Positions 1 through 9,546 of a stretch of 64,000 nt of DNA are shown here, piece by piece. Below the pieces are notes generated by a model that saw only the letters and a list, made by a program, of their open reading frames with translations, was not told the origin of the DNA and made no database searches. Position 1 is the first letter of the stretch. Each line of letters opens with the position of its first letter. Position numbers and translations under genes: made by a program. The stretch comes from Bacillota bacterium (GTDB lineage: Bacteria > Bacillota > Clostridia > Lachnospirales > Lachnospiraceae), in assembly GCA_023407575.1 (NCBI GenBank), contig JAEYLX010000075.1, positions 1 to 64,000 of the forward strand, written 5' to 3'.

Positions 1-236
1 TTTGGTCTTTTTATCCATTTCTTTACCACATATTCTTTTATGATTTCTTATTACAGATTATTACTACATTGATTTACTGATTTCTTCTTGCCTAATTCTT
101 TCTGACTATTTTTTCTTTACTAATTAATCCTCATATTACTTATTTCTTCAATCCTTTTATGTACTTAGATTTATAAGCACCTTACATATTTTATATTTGT
201 AGTATATTTTATTTTATATCTATTGAAAAATACATA

Positions 237-283
237 AAAATATGGGTTTGATATAGTTTTAAGCTATATCAAACCCATATTTT
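237..283 (-). terminator. Terminator of the arabinose operon
   Basis: A perfect 20-bp inverted repeat (237-256 against 264-283) with a 7-base loop lies 46 bases past the kinase stop codon, and T-rich sequence follows on the minus strand. This is the form of a Rho-independent terminator. The rest of positions 1-328 is AT-rich and shows no gene that I can support. Confidence 0.85.
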
Positions 284-328
284 GCTGTTTTACTGCTTTT
301 ATCTCTTATTCTAGCTACATATTTTAAG

Positions 329-1936
329 TTACTTTAAAGAATCAACAGCAGCTCTTTCAACGGCCAGGCCTTTTTTATAGAGTTCCATGAATTGTTCAAA
401 TCCCTGTACATCTTTCTGATCTGGTTCCATTTTTAAGCTTGGCATTTCTGCAAATACTTTTTTATTTAAATAATCCTCTAAGGTTTCCGCCTCTGCTTTA
501 TTCGCCATATAAGAAGCAAGAATTGCAATTCCCCAGGCTCCACCTTCACCTGCAGTCTCCATTACACTAACAGGAACATTAATAGCAGCAGCCATAATTT
601 TCTGTCCAACGCCTTTTGTTTTAAACAAGCCGCCATGACCTAGAATTTCATCCAGTCCAACGCCTTCCTTCTTCAAAAGAATATCAAGACCAATCTTTAA
701 TGCTCCAAGTGAGGTATATAGATGTGTTCTCATAAAATTAGCAAGATTGAATTTACTCTCAGCAGATCGTACAAAAAGCGGTTTACCTTCTTCGAAGCCT
801 GTGATGTGCTCGCCTGAAAGATATCCATAAGATAATAACCCACCACAATCTGAATCACCTTGCAGTGCCTGAGTATAGAGTAGTTCATATAATCGATTCG
901 TATCAACAGGTGCTCCAAGAATTTTTGAAAACTCATCAAATAAGGAAACCCACGCATTTAAATCAGAAGAACAATTGTTAGAATGAGCCATAGCAACGAG
1001 ACTTCCGCTTGGAGTTGTCACTAAATCTATCTCATGATAAACCTTGGATAACTCTCTTTCTAGCACAACCATAGCAAAAACACTGGTTCCCGCAGATACA
1101 TTACCGGTACGTTTTGCAACACTGTTGGTAGCTACCATACCTGTTCCTGCATCGCCCTCAGGTGGACATAATGGAATACCGGCTTTCAGTTCGCCTGTGA
1201 TATCCAGAAGTTTTGCACCTTCCACAGATAGTACGCCAGCACTTTCACCTGCTACTAATACTTTAGGCATTACTTCTTCCAGCTTCCAGGTAAACTTTTC
1301 TGCTTCAATTAACTGGTTAAATTGTTCTATCATATGAGTATTAAAGCTATTTGTATTAAGATCAATTGGGAACATACCAGAAGCCTCCCCAACACCTAAT
1401 ACCTTATGACCAGTTAACTTCCAATGGATATAGCCTGCCACTGTCGTAAAAAATGAAACATCCTTTACATGAGGTTCTTTATTTAAGATAGCCTGATAAA
1501 GATGTGCAATACTCCATCTCTGGGGTATATTGTATTGAAATAACTCTGTTAAAATCCCAGAAGCTTGTTCCGTTATTGTATTTCTCCAGGTACGGAATGG
1601 GACCAAAAGTTCTCCCTCCTGGTCAAATGCCATATATCCATGCATCATGCCACTAAAGCCAATAGCTTTAATGTTCTGAAGCTTCACTTCGTACTTCTGT
1701 TTAACTGCTTCCGCCATGGAGCGATAACTATTTTGTACTCCTATCCAGATTTCTTCCAAGCTGTAAGTCCAAACATTATCTATGTAGCTATTTTCCCAAT
1801 CATGACTGCCAGATACAATTGCCTCATGATTTTCATCAATTAATACTGCTTTAATTCTGGTAGAACCAAGCTCAATACCCAGTACTGCATTTCCATCTAA
1901 AATTGTTTTTTTTACATCGTTTATAGAAAGACTCAT
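329..1936 (-). CDS. FGGY-family carbohydrate kinase, probable L-ribulokinase
   Basis: The 535-residue protein has the two-lobed FGGY sugar-kinase form. A glycine-rich GIELGST phosphate loop lies near residue 20, an AGTSVFA segment near 280, and a C-terminal GHGGLF...TAGEGGAWG ATP-binding region near 440-470. It is last in an araA-araD-kinase order on one strand, so it most likely phosphorylates L-ribulose to L-ribulose 5-phosphate in the cytoplasm. The sequence reads more like the clostridial xylulokinase-related kinase (called AraK in some species) than like Bacillus or E. coli AraB, so I leave the symbol empty. A ribosome site (GAGG) precedes the ATG. The family is certain; the substrate is inferred from neighbours. 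Confidence 0.85.
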   Translation of the reverse strand: MSLSINDVKKTILDGNAVLGIELGSTRIKAVLIDENHEAIVSGSHDWENSYIDNVWTYSLEEIWIGVQNSYRSMAEAVKQKYEVKLQNIKAIGFSGMMHGYMAFDQEGELLVPFRTWRNTITEQASGILTELFQYNIPQRWSIAHLYQAILNKEPHVKDVSFFTTVAGYIHWKLTGHKVLGVGEASGMFPIDLNTNSFNTHMIEQFNQLIEAEKFTWKLEEVMPKVLVAGESAGVLSVEGAKLLDITGELKAGIPLCPPEGDAGTGMVATNSVAKRTGNVSAGTSVFAMVVLERELSKVYHEIDLVTTPSGSLVAMAHSNNCSSDLNAWVSLFDEFSKILGAPVDTNRLYELLYTQALQGDSDCGGLLSYGYLSGEHITGFEEGKPLFVRSAESKFNLANFMRTHLYTSLGALKIGLDILLKKEGVGLDEILGHGGLFKTKGVGQKIMAAAINVPVSVMETAGEGGAWGIAILASYMANKAEAETLEDYLNKKVFAEMPSLKMEPDQKDVQGFEQFMELYKKGLAVERAAVDSLK

Positions 1937-2125
1937 GAATACCTCCTCGATAGATAGAAAGGTAATTGTAAAACTGCATCCATATTATGACCATCAGTTT
2001 AGCAATTACCTTTCTTCTGTATATCCTTTTACCTTTTTATTTCCTCATTATAATCTAATAATATATAGATATAATCATATAGATAATATTTGACTTACTT
2101 GGCATTTTCCACACGAAGCATTATG

Positions 2126-2818
2126 TTACTGACCATAATATGCATTCTCTCCGTGCTTACGAAGGTAGTGCTTATCCGCAATCACCTGTGGAGCAGGCTT
2201 AATACTAGGATTAATTAGTTCTGAATAACAGGACATTTTTGCAAGTTCTTCTAAGACAACTGCATTATGCACAGCTTCATGTGCATCCTTACCCCATGTG
2301 AAAGGTCCATGATTAGTACACAAAATTCCTGGCATACTTTTAGGCCTTATGTTACCTTTCTCCAAGGTTTCAATAATAACCAGTCCTGTATTCTTTTCAT
2401 ACTCCGTATTGATTTCTTCCTCTGTCAGGCTTCTGGCACATGGAATTGGTCCATAAAAATAATCTGCGTGAGTCGTTCCATAAAGCGGGATACTTCTACC
2501 TGCCTGTGCCCAAGAGGTTGCCCAAGTGGAATGTGTGTGAACAATACCGCCAATTTCGGGATACTTCTTATATAATTCAATGTGAGTAGCTGTGTCAGAA
2601 GATGGCTTGTAATTACCCTCGATACGATTGCCTTCTAAATCTACGACCACCATATCCTCAGCTTTCATACTCTCATACTCCACGCCGCTGGGTTTGATTA
2701 CCATATAACCACTCTCACGGTCGATACCACTAACATTACCCCAGGTAAAGGTTACAAGGCCACGTTTTGGAAGCTCCATATTTGCCTGAAAAACCTGCTC
2801 TTTTAAATGTTCCAGCAT
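2126..2818 (-). CDS. araD: L-ribulose-5-phosphate 4-epimerase
   Basis: The 230-residue class II aldolase-family protein carries the expected metal-binding histidines: a HTHSTWAT motif near residue 95 and a later CTNHGPFTWG motif. GNVSG and SDTATH segments near residues 28 and 77 also fit L-ribulose-5-phosphate 4-epimerase, which feeds D-xylulose 5-phosphate to the pentose phosphate pathway. Length is normal for the family. It lies 95 bases after araA and about 190 bases before the kinase, all on the same strand. A GGGTATATT leader gives a modest ribosome site. The main alternative, L-fuculose-phosphate aldolase, is disfavoured by the arabinose context. Confidence 0.93.
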   Translation of the reverse strand: MLEHLKEQVFQANMELPKRGLVTFTWGNVSGIDRESGYMVIKPSGVEYESMKAEDMVVVDLEGNRIEGNYKPSSDTATHIELYKKYPEIGGIVHTHSTWATSWAQAGRSIPLYGTTHADYFYGPIPCARSLTEEEINTEYEKNTGLVIIETLEKGNIRPKSMPGILCTNHGPFTWGKDAHEAVHNAVVLEELAKMSCYSELINPSIKPAPQVIADKHYLRKHGENAYYGQ

Positions 2819-2913
2819 AATATACCCTTTCTAACTTAAACTTGTCAAAAGCTTTTAATTACCTTTTTCTATAATTTATATAGAACAAATTTTTATCCTG
2901 CTTTTTTGACTAA

Positions 2914-4407
2914 TTATTTAAAAGCGATAGAATTCCATCTAAGTTCGTTTTTAAAGTTTCTAATATTTGTGTTCTTATCAATCAGAACAGCTTCTATTCC
3001 CATAGCAGCAGCCCAATCACACATCTGCTCAGCGGTTAAGTCATAGGAGAAGGCGGTATGATGTGCTCCACCAGCTAAAATCCAAGCTTCTGCGCCTGTC
3101 ATTAAGTCTGGTTCCGGACGCCAGAAAGCACTTGCAACAGGAAGCTTAGGCATAGGGGTATCCTGTGGTAAGCATTCAACATCATTTACCAAGAGGCGGA
3201 AGCGGTTGCCTAAATCAATAAGAGAGGTTGCAACACCCTTTCCAGCCTTGGAAGTAAACACAAGACGAGCTGGATCTTCTCTCTTACCCATAGATAAAGG
3301 ATTTACTTTAATACCAACTTTGCTGCCTGCAATTGTTGGACATACTTCCAGCATATGTGCCTGAAGAATACCTTCCTTGCCAGGTTCAAAATGATAGGTG
3401 TAGTCTTCCATAAAGGAGGTACCCTTTGCATCTTTTTTCCCTTCGGTCATGAGCTTCATGAGGCGCACCATTGCTGCTGTTTTCCAGTCACCTTCGCCAC
3501 CGAAACCATAGCCTTTTGCCATAAGTCTTTGGATTGCAAGACCTGGAAGCTGTTTTAAGCCGGATAATACTTCAAAATTGGTTACAATGGCATGATAATC
3601 GTGCTCTGTAAGGAATTTCTCAAAACCAATTTCAATTCCTGCCTGCACTGCTACATGCTCTCTAAATTCCTTTGGATCTCTGCCATCAAGAAGAATCTCA
3701 TATTGATCGTAATACTCATCAACCAAGGCATTAATATCACCTTCTGGAACTTGCTGTACATATTCTGCAATATCTGTAATGTTATAAGCATCAATTTCCC
3801 AGCCAAATTTAATGTGTGCCTCTACCTTGTCGCCTTCGGTAACTGCAACATTTCTCATGTTGTCACCAACACGAAGAACACGAATGTGACTGCTTTCGAT
3901 GATACCTACCGCAGTAATCATCCAATCAGCAATACGTTCCTGCACCTTTTTATCTTCCCAGAAACCAACAATTACTTTTCTTTCAATACCCATGCGGCTA
4001 ACGATATGTCCAAATTCTCTGTCACCATGAGCAGACTGGTTGGTGTTCATGAAGTCCATATCAATGCTGTCGTATGGAATATCTCTGTTAAACTGTGTAT
4101 GTAAATGTAATAAAGGTTTTCTAAATTCCTGTAAGCCTAAAATCCAGGACTTTGCTGGGGAGAAGGTATGCATCCAGGTAATAACACCGGCACAGCTTTC
4201 ATCCCTATTTGCATCATTAAAAAGAACACGTATGGAAACATTATCAATTAATGTTGGCTTCCAAACCACTTCAAAGGGCAGAACACCTGATTTATTTAAC
4301 CCATCTACGATAATTCTGGAATGTTCAGCAACCACCTGCAAACATTCATCTCCATATAAAGACTGTGAACCAGTTGCAAACCAGATTTGATAATTCTTCT
4401 TTATCAT
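2914..4407 (-). CDS. araA: L-arabinose isomerase
   Basis: The product interconverts L-arabinose and L-ribulose, the first step of arabinose use. The 497-residue length is typical. FGGEGDWKTAAMVR, SFMEDYTYHF, QAHMLEVCP and AGGAHHTAF segments supply the conserved Glu and His residues expected to bind the divalent metal and substrate. The open frame extends upstream to 4452, but the ATG at 4407 is preferred because GGAGG lies 9 bases before it and the protein then begins MIKKNYQIWF, as in homologues. It is the first enzyme gene after the AraC-type regulator, with a 216-base gap that probably holds the operon promoter. Confidence 0.96.
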   Translation of the reverse strand: MIKKNYQIWFATGSQSLYGDECLQVVAEHSRIIVDGLNKSGVLPFEVVWKPTLIDNVSIRVLFNDANRDESCAGVITWMHTFSPAKSWILGLQEFRKPLLHLHTQFNRDIPYDSIDMDFMNTNQSAHGDREFGHIVSRMGIERKVIVGFWEDKKVQERIADWMITAVGIIESSHIRVLRVGDNMRNVAVTEGDKVEAHIKFGWEIDAYNITDIAEYVQQVPEGDINALVDEYYDQYEILLDGRDPKEFREHVAVQAGIEIGFEKFLTEHDYHAIVTNFEVLSGLKQLPGLAIQRLMAKGYGFGGEGDWKTAAMVRLMKLMTEGKKDAKGTSFMEDYTYHFEPGKEGILQAHMLEVCPTIAGSKVGIKVNPLSMGKREDPARLVFTSKAGKGVATSLIDLGNRFRLLVNDVECLPQDTPMPKLPVASAFWRPEPDLMTGAEAWILAGGAHHTAFSYDLTAEQMCDWAAAMGIEAVLIDKNTNIRNFKNELRWNSIAFK

Positions 4408-4623
4408 AATTCTATACCTCCATAAAATTAATATTATTGATTGGGATGCCAATTATCTGCATAAAAGTTTTATAACAGCATTTGACACCTATCGTTATAT
4501 GATATATAAAATTATATTAAATCCTTGGCTTGATATCTATTGCTTCTTCCTACTTCTTAATAAAAAAAGTTACCTATTCCTACTTTAACTCAAATTAGTC
4601 ATTAGATTGCTTCAACATAATTA

Positions 4624-5664
4624 CTAACCTTTTCGTAGTTTTGCAGGTGTTGTTCCATATTTATCTACAAATATCTTATAAAAATAACCCTTATTCTGAT
4701 ATCCTACCTGTTCCGCTACATCGTCTACCGTCATCTTTGTAGTTTTAAGAAGTCTATGAGCATTCATCAGTCTAAGGTTCTGTACATATTCTAAATAAGT
4801 CACTCCCAGTTTCTCTTTTAATAAACGATTAAAATAATTCTCATTAAAATGAAATTTAGCTGTAAGTTCCTTAATCGTTATTGTTGCATAATTATCTTCT
4901 ATGAAAGCTTTAATTTCCTCATAAACCAGCCAATTCATCTTCTTTCTCAAGTCATTGGAAAGACTGAACTCATACATCTTACTTATATGGTGAAGCATTC
5001 GAAAAATAAGCCCCTTGCAGATATACTTAGAGGCTGTATCATGCATTTCTAATTCATATAACAATTGAAGGAATATCTCTTCGAGCGTATGGTTCTCCGG
5101 ATCTTTGGGCTTAAAATGCAGAAATTGATGGATGTCCTTTTGCTTCATTAGGGCAGTTCTAAGGAAGTTAAGCAGCTTTTCTTCTTCAATATTCTCAACC
5201 ATCGCCTGATCAAAAATTTCATTGGATAGTCCAAGAAATAAGATTACATTCTTTTGATTCGAAAGATAGTCCTGATGAGGGCAGTTCTTATCTATTAGGC
5301 ATAAGTCGCCTTTCTTAAAGGAAATGTCATTTCCCATTATTCTTTGTGTAAATTCACCTTCCACGATATAAGCTAGTTCAATAAAATCATGAGTATGATA
5401 TTGTGTCTTTCCCCCAGGTTCAAAATCGCTATGATAGGTGAAAGCTTGAGCAGAAGGCTTAATGGTTGAATGCAAATTACCACCTTCTTCAATATTCCAG
5501 CATAAGATAAAGCTGCCTTCCTTTTCCGATAAAGGGAAGGTTTTGATATCAATCTTGTCTACCGAATATTCCGGACACATGATGCGTTGTCCCAAATCTG
5601 TTTCCAACTCGGTGGACTTATTCCTATCTTTTGTTATATCAATACAATAGTCCACTAATCTCAT
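4624..5664 (-). CDS. AraC-family regulator with cupin sensor domain
   Basis: The protein is about 346 residues. An N-terminal cupin-like sensing domain (HTHDFIELAYIVEGEF near residue 95, then KKGDLCLIDKNCPH) precedes a C-terminal pair of AraC/XylS helix-turn-helix motifs ending VAEQVGYQNKGYFYKIFVDKYGTTPAKLRK. It sits directly upstream of araA on the same strand, so it is a reasonable candidate activator of the arabinose genes in response to sugar. The ATG at 5664 is chosen because GGAG lies six bases before it; in-frame starts at 5679 and 5697 are possible. Family assignment is firm, and the arabinose link is inferred from position. Confidence 0.88.
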   Translation of the reverse strand: MRLVDYCIDITKDRNKSTELETDLGQRIMCPEYSVDKIDIKTFPLSEKEGSFILCWNIEEGGNLHSTIKPSAQAFTYHSDFEPGGKTQYHTHDFIELAYIVEGEFTQRIMGNDISFKKGDLCLIDKNCPHQDYLSNQKNVILFLGLSNEIFDQAMVENIEEEKLLNFLRTALMKQKDIHQFLHFKPKDPENHTLEEIFLQLLYELEMHDTASKYICKGLIFRMLHHISKMYEFSLSNDLRKKMNWLVYEEIKAFIEDNYATITIKELTAKFHFNENYFNRLLKEKLGVTYLEYVQNLRLMNAHRLLKTTKMTVDDVAEQVGYQNKGYFYKIFVDKYGTTPAKLRKG

Positions 5665-5840
5665 ATTTAACTCCATTTCTACTTGCCTTACTTCCACATA
5701 CTTTTCAAGTTACTATCAAAAGCAATAACTAAATGTAATTGTGATTTGTTAAAAAATATGGGGACGCTTAAAATGTCAAAAGTCTTTCTAAACTAAAAGG
5801 GATGAAAATAGCTGTATAAATCCAGATAGCGCAAACGGTA

Positions 5841-5877
5841 TCTAAGAATTGCATGTCTTTTATATGAAATTCTTAGA
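5841..5877. repeat. Inverted repeat downstream of the LysR gene
   Basis: Perfect 10-bp arms, TCTAAGAATT at 5841-5850 and its complement at 5868-5877, lie in the 297-base gap between the LysR gene and the AraC-type gene. No T-run follows on either strand, so it could be a weak terminator for the LysR gene or a protein site. Nothing else is visible in the gap. Confidence 0.4.
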
Positions 5878-5961
5878 ATGGTAAAGCAGGTCTGATCGAT
5901 ATAGATGGAGGATCTTTCATCATTTATAGCCTAGATTTGCTTTTGACAATCTACTCATTAT

Positions 5962-6873
5962 TTAAGAGATATAATCAGAAACATGGTCTTTTAAAGCCGC
6001 CATGTATGCGATACCGTATCTGCTTAGTGGCATATTCTTCTGCTTAATCGTTCCCACTCGTATTTGTTCATCTACCTGAAGCGGTTTTGCTATAATGTTT
6101 TCTCCATTTAATTCCTTACTAATTACTCCTGTACTCACCGTATAGCCGTTTAAGCCAACTGCAAGGTTAAAAAGTGTGGCTCTATCTCTGACTTTAATGT
6201 TTTTGTTTCGATCCAAAGTGCTTAAAATCTCCTCTGAAAAATAAAAGGAATTATAATCCCCTTGTTCAAAAGATAAATAAGGATACTCCTCTAACTCCTC
6301 CATCGTTAGCACCGATCTATCAGCAAGCGGATGTTTGGAACTAATAAAAACATGAGGCTTTGCCACAAACAGTTCTTCAAACTCCAAATCATACTGTTTT
6401 ATTAGCTTGGTTATGACCTCCTCATTTTTAGAGGAGGTATATAAAATTCCGATTTCGCTTTTTAACCTGCTGATATCTTCAATAATCTCATAGGTCTGTG
6501 TTTCTCGAAGAGTAAAATCATATTGGGCACCGCCAAACTCCCGAATAACATCCACAAACGCATTAACAGCAAAGGAATAATGCTGTGCAGATACAGAAAA
6601 ACGTGGGCTTTGCTTCTTTACATTCAAAAATTTCTCTTCCAAAAGATTAGCCTGTTCCAACACCTGTCTTGCATAGGAAAGAAATTCATCCCCTTCATTT
6701 GATACTACAATCCCTTTATTGGTACGATGAAATATAATAAGCTGCATTTCATTTTCTAACTCTTTAATGGCATTTGTGAGACTTGGCTGAGAGATGAATA
6801 ACTCTTTCGCAGCTTCACTAATGGTTCCTTTTTCAGCTACCGTTACTACATATTTTAATTGTTGTAAGGTCAT
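5962..6873 (-). CDS. LysR-family transcriptional regulator
   Basis: The 303-residue length is standard for the family. The N-terminal winged helix is clear: LKYVVTVAEKGTISEAAKELFISQPSLTNAIKELE over residues 6-40. A periplasmic-binding-protein-like effector domain fills residues 90-300. The ATG at 6873 follows AGAGGTGAAAGTTCTG, so it is preferred to the GTG four codons upstream. It is transcribed after the TetR gene on the same strand with a 76-base gap. LysR regulators often control a divergent neighbour, but none is adjacent here, so the target is unknown. Confidence 0.9.
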   Translation of the reverse strand: MTLQQLKYVVTVAEKGTISEAAKELFISQPSLTNAIKELENEMQLIIFHRTNKGIVVSNEGDEFLSYARQVLEQANLLEEKFLNVKKQSPRFSVSAQHYSFAVNAFVDVIREFGGAQYDFTLRETQTYEIIEDISRLKSEIGILYTSSKNEEVITKLIKQYDLEFEELFVAKPHVFISSKHPLADRSVLTMEELEEYPYLSFEQGDYNSFYFSEEILSTLDRNKNIKVRDRATLFNLAVGLNGYTVSTGVISKELNGENIIAKPLQVDEQIRVGTIKQKNMPLSRYGIAYMAALKDHVSDYIS

Positions 6874-6949
6874 CAGAACTTTCACCTCTTTCCTAAGTTC
6901 AACTTTTCATTAACATTAATATTCCTCAATTTAATATTTTAATTTAGTC

Positions 6950-7510
6950 TTAAATTTCTTTTATTCTTAGAATATCCGAATAAGGCTGTAACAAATTCCA
7001 TAACTGTCCGGTCAATTCATCAATGCTGCATGGCATGGCATTTCCTAACCACCATTCTAATATTCCTATAATTGCAGAAGTAAGAAAATGTGTAGTGATT
7101 TGCTTTGAAGACGATTTATTACTTGTTTCCTCCTGAATCATCTCTGAAACAGTTTCTTCTATAACTGCATATAATCTCATGCGGAAATGATTCGCACTTT
7201 CCTTTATAAATAATATCTGATAATTTTCATAATTACCTTCCATATATTTAAATGCATGGTACAGAGCACTGGCATCCGGCTGTTTTGAGGTATCCGATTT
7301 ACAATATAACAAAAGGTCATCTATATATGAATCAATGCACTTGTCTAACAGGTCGTATTTATCTATAAAATGCAAATATACGGTACCCCGATTAATATCT
7401 GCACGTTCTGCAATATCGTTAATTGTTATCTTTTCAAACCCTTTTTCTTTAATTAGCTCAAGAAATGCCGTCATAATCGCTTTCTTTGTTTTTAGAACTC
7501 TTCTATCCAT
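6950..7510 (-). CDS. TetR-family transcriptional regulator
   Basis: The 186-residue protein has an N-terminal TetR helix-turn-helix (KITINDIAERADINRGTVYLHF, about residues 29-50) and a helical C-terminal ligand domain with a conserved-looking GILEWWLGNAM segment typical of clostridial TetR members. The ATG at 7510 has AGGAG seven bases upstream, so the ORF extension to 7528 is rejected. It is divergent from the reductase-like gene at 7740. The gap holds two copies of TTGTTG-N6-CAACA, so it probably represses itself and that gene. The inducer is unknown. Confidence 0.9.
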   Translation of the reverse strand: MDRRVLKTKKAIMTAFLELIKEKGFEKITINDIAERADINRGTVYLHFIDKYDLLDKCIDSYIDDLLLYCKSDTSKQPDASALYHAFKYMEGNYENYQILFIKESANHFRMRLYAVIEETVSEMIQEETSNKSSSKQITTHFLTSAIIGILEWWLGNAMPCSIDELTGQLWNLLQPYSDILRIKEI

Positions 7511-7520
7511 GAACTCTCCT

Positions 7521-7638
7521 ATAATCAACAGATTATCATAATTGTTGTTTAATCAACAAATACAAAATATCGGTTATTGAATCTGCGTAAATAAATATTT
7601 AAGATAAGTATATCAAACACTTGTTGAAAAAACAACAG
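7521..7638. promoter_or_regulatory. Paired inverted-repeat operators between TetR and reductase-like gene
   Basis: Two 18-bp sites share the form TTGTTG-N6-CAACA(A/G): 7542-7559 has perfect 6-bp arms and 7621-7638 matches at 11 of 12 arm bases. A third, different inverted repeat (ATAATC-N4-GATTAT, 7521-7536) lies in the TetR leader next to its ribosome site. Spacing and position suit a TetR dimer controlling both divergent genes. Binding itself is inferred. Confidence 0.6.
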
Positions 7639-7739
7639 ATGATAAGACACATCATTCTGTAATAAGTTTATTAAATATTATGAAAAAACGCATAGCACAT
7701 TAAGAATGCTATTAGCAATAAGAGAGGAAGGGTATTTAT

Positions 7740-8654
7740 ATGAAAATACTATTTATAGGCCGAGGAGTGATAGCTACGCAGTATGCCTGGGTATTTGAAA
7801 AAGCAGGCCACACAGTTGAATTTTACGTTCGCCCAGGAAGAAAAGCGGAATATGGAGATTATGTTAATTTAGAAATCTGGGATACTCGAAAAAGCATGAA
7901 AGGAAAATTTGTTAAAGAAAAATGGAAAATTGTATGTCAGGAGGAAATAGATGCATCAAAAAATTATGATTTAATTATTGTAAGTGTAAATACACATCAG
8001 ATTGCAGACATTGTTTCCTATTTAGCACCTAGAATCGGAACGGCAACCGTATTGTTCTTCCATAACTTCTGGCAGGAACCCCTGTCCATGGTACAAACCA
8101 TTCCCATTGAGCAAATTGTATGGGGCTTCCCTGGTGCTGGCGGTGGATTTTCAGGAAACACCCTAAAGGGTGGATTTATGAAAATGGTATTCTTTGGCAC
8201 CTTAGGACGGGCACCTTCAAATAAGGATCAAGCAGTTCAAGATTTATTCATAAAATCAGGGTTTAAGATAAATAAACTAAAGGATATCCGTAGTTGGTTC
8301 TTTAATCATCAAGCTATAAATGCAGCAATGGAAATAGAGGTAATGAAGTGTGGCAGTTTTCATAACTTAATGACGGATACAAAAGCCTTGGCAGCAATTG
8401 GTAAGAACTTGAAAGAGATCCTACCAGTTATCAAAGCAAAACAAGCTAAAATCGATGCTATCTCCTACTTATTCGCCTATTTCCCTTCAAAACTACTGGG
8501 ATTGCTATTGAGCAAACTGGTCTTTGCACCAAAGAGTTTACCGCGCTTGTTAATGGAAAGTAATAATAGTACCTTTGGATATTCCAGCAAAGAAATATTG
8601 GCTGATGCGAAAAAGTATCATATTAAAACACCTAGATTAGAGAAATCAAAATAA
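7740..8654 (+). CDS. Ketopantoate reductase-like (ApbA/PanE N-terminal) oxidoreductase
   Basis: The 304-residue protein begins with a Rossmann dinucleotide-binding motif (ILFIGRGVIATQYAWVFEKAGHTVEFYVRPG), the classical NADP site of 2-dehydropantoate 2-reductase relatives. A hydrophobic strand (LIIVSVNTHQ) near residue 83 and a GFPGAGGGF segment near 125 follow. The C-terminal half is less like PanE, so the substrate is probably not ketopantoate. The ATG has AGAGGAAGGG upstream. It faces the TetR gene across paired operators and is followed by a hairpin terminator, so it is likely a single-gene, TetR-controlled unit. Confidence 0.75.
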   Translation: MKILFIGRGVIATQYAWVFEKAGHTVEFYVRPGRKAEYGDYVNLEIWDTRKSMKGKFVKEKWKIVCQEEIDASKNYDLIIVSVNTHQIADIVSYLAPRIGTATVLFFHNFWQEPLSMVQTIPIEQIVWGFPGAGGGFSGNTLKGGFMKMVFFGTLGRAPSNKDQAVQDLFIKSGFKINKLKDIRSWFFNHQAINAAMEIEVMKCGSFHNLMTDTKALAAIGKNLKEILPVIKAKQAKIDAISYLFAYFPSKLLGLLLSKLVFAPKSLPRLLMESNNSTFGYSSKEILADAKKYHIKTPRLEKSK

Positions 8655-8730
8655 ACTAGCATTATCGAAATTTAAATTTACCTTCACATAAACAAAATGA
8701 AACGATAAGTCATTTACTTGTAGTGCATAA

Positions 8731-8776
8731 AAGTGATGATAAAGGGCCATTAATTACTTTTCCTTTATCATCACTT
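8731..8776 (+). terminator. Hairpin terminator after the reductase-like gene
   Basis: Perfect 15-bp arms, AAGTGATGATAAAGG at 8731-8745 and its complement at 8762-8776, are separated by 16 bases, with T-rich sequence on both sides. It lies 77 bases past the stop codon and may work in both directions. The rest of the gap up to 8953 shows no gene. Confidence 0.7.
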
Positions 8777-8953
8777 CATTTAAATTAGACTATTATTTAC
8801 TTGTTCCCCATATTTTACTTTATATCATTTGTTTGCATCCCTAACAACCTTTACAGCATGTTGTTGTCCTTTGAACGAATTAACTGCAGTCGCTTATTCT
8901 CAAGTTCTTTCTTATATTTATTCAGTTAAATTTATTAAACGAAAGACTATACT

Positions 8954-9235
8954 CTACTTCTTCACCCTATTTGTAGTCTTATATTTTATACCACAGCTGT
9001 CGTAGGTCGTCCATTCGCCTATTGGCTCCCCTTTTTCAAAATATCCCGAACGTTTTAATGTGCCATCTGGGCGATACCATTCCCAATAACCTTCTGGATT
9101 ATTATCAACAATTTTTCCTTTCGACCAAATGGTAGTGCCATTCGCATGATACTTAATAGTATATCCATCAATTTCATCCATTTTCTTTTCTTTCACACCA
9201 TTTGGACGAACCAGATCACAATCTTTACTTCCCAT
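8954..9235 (-). CDS. Small MORN-repeat-variant (YwqK-like) protein
   Basis: The 93-residue protein contains repeats of the form G-x-W-x-W-Y-x-x-D-G-x-x-K-x-x-G-x-F-x-x-G (GYWEWYRPDGTLKRSGYFEKGEPIGEWTTYD, split over residues 47-80). This is the variant MORN repeat seen in YwqK-type proteins, often annotated as antitoxins of LXG-type systems. No signal peptide and no partner toxin is adjacent, so a toxin link is not supported here. GGAGGAG precedes the ATG. It stands alone, with 299 bases before and 311 after it lacking genes. Confidence 0.65.
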   Translation of the reverse strand: MGSKDCDLVRPNGVKEKKMDEIDGYTIKYHANGTTIWSKGKIVDNNPEGYWEWYRPDGTLKRSGYFEKGEPIGEWTTYDSCGIKYKTTNRVKK

Positions 9236-9480
9236 TTACTCTCCTCCAATTTAATTAATTAAAACTACTTTTATTTTGGTTTTAATAGTTAATTTATATA
9301 AATCTAATATCATTCTGTATTTGCTGAGTACACTTTTGATATTGTTACAATTTATTTCATTTTGCTATAATAATTAGATTTTAATGGTATTATACCTTCG
9401 CATAACTTTCATGTCTACAAAAGTCATCTGTTTACAGAAAAGAGTTTTTATACTGTTGCTTCTAACACTTTCCTACATAA

Positions 9481-9521
9481 AAAAGAACTATCAAAATCAG
9501 TCGATTTGAGATAGTTCTTTT
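9481..9521 (-). terminator. Terminator after the Ig-like secreted protein gene
   Basis: AAAAGAACTATC at 9481-9492 pairs with GATAGTTCTTTT at 9510-9521, and an inner AAATC/GATTT stem strengthens it. On the minus strand it ends in a T-run 26 bases past the stop codon of the gene at 9547. The remainder of 9236-9546 is AT-rich without visible genes. Confidence 0.75.
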
Positions 9522-9546
9522 TATTATATTAAATTGGACTCTAATA

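Noticed and set aside
8954..9235. Toxin-antitoxin locus based on the YwqK-like protein
   Set aside because: No LXG or other toxin gene is adjacent, and there is no second small gene in operon with it.
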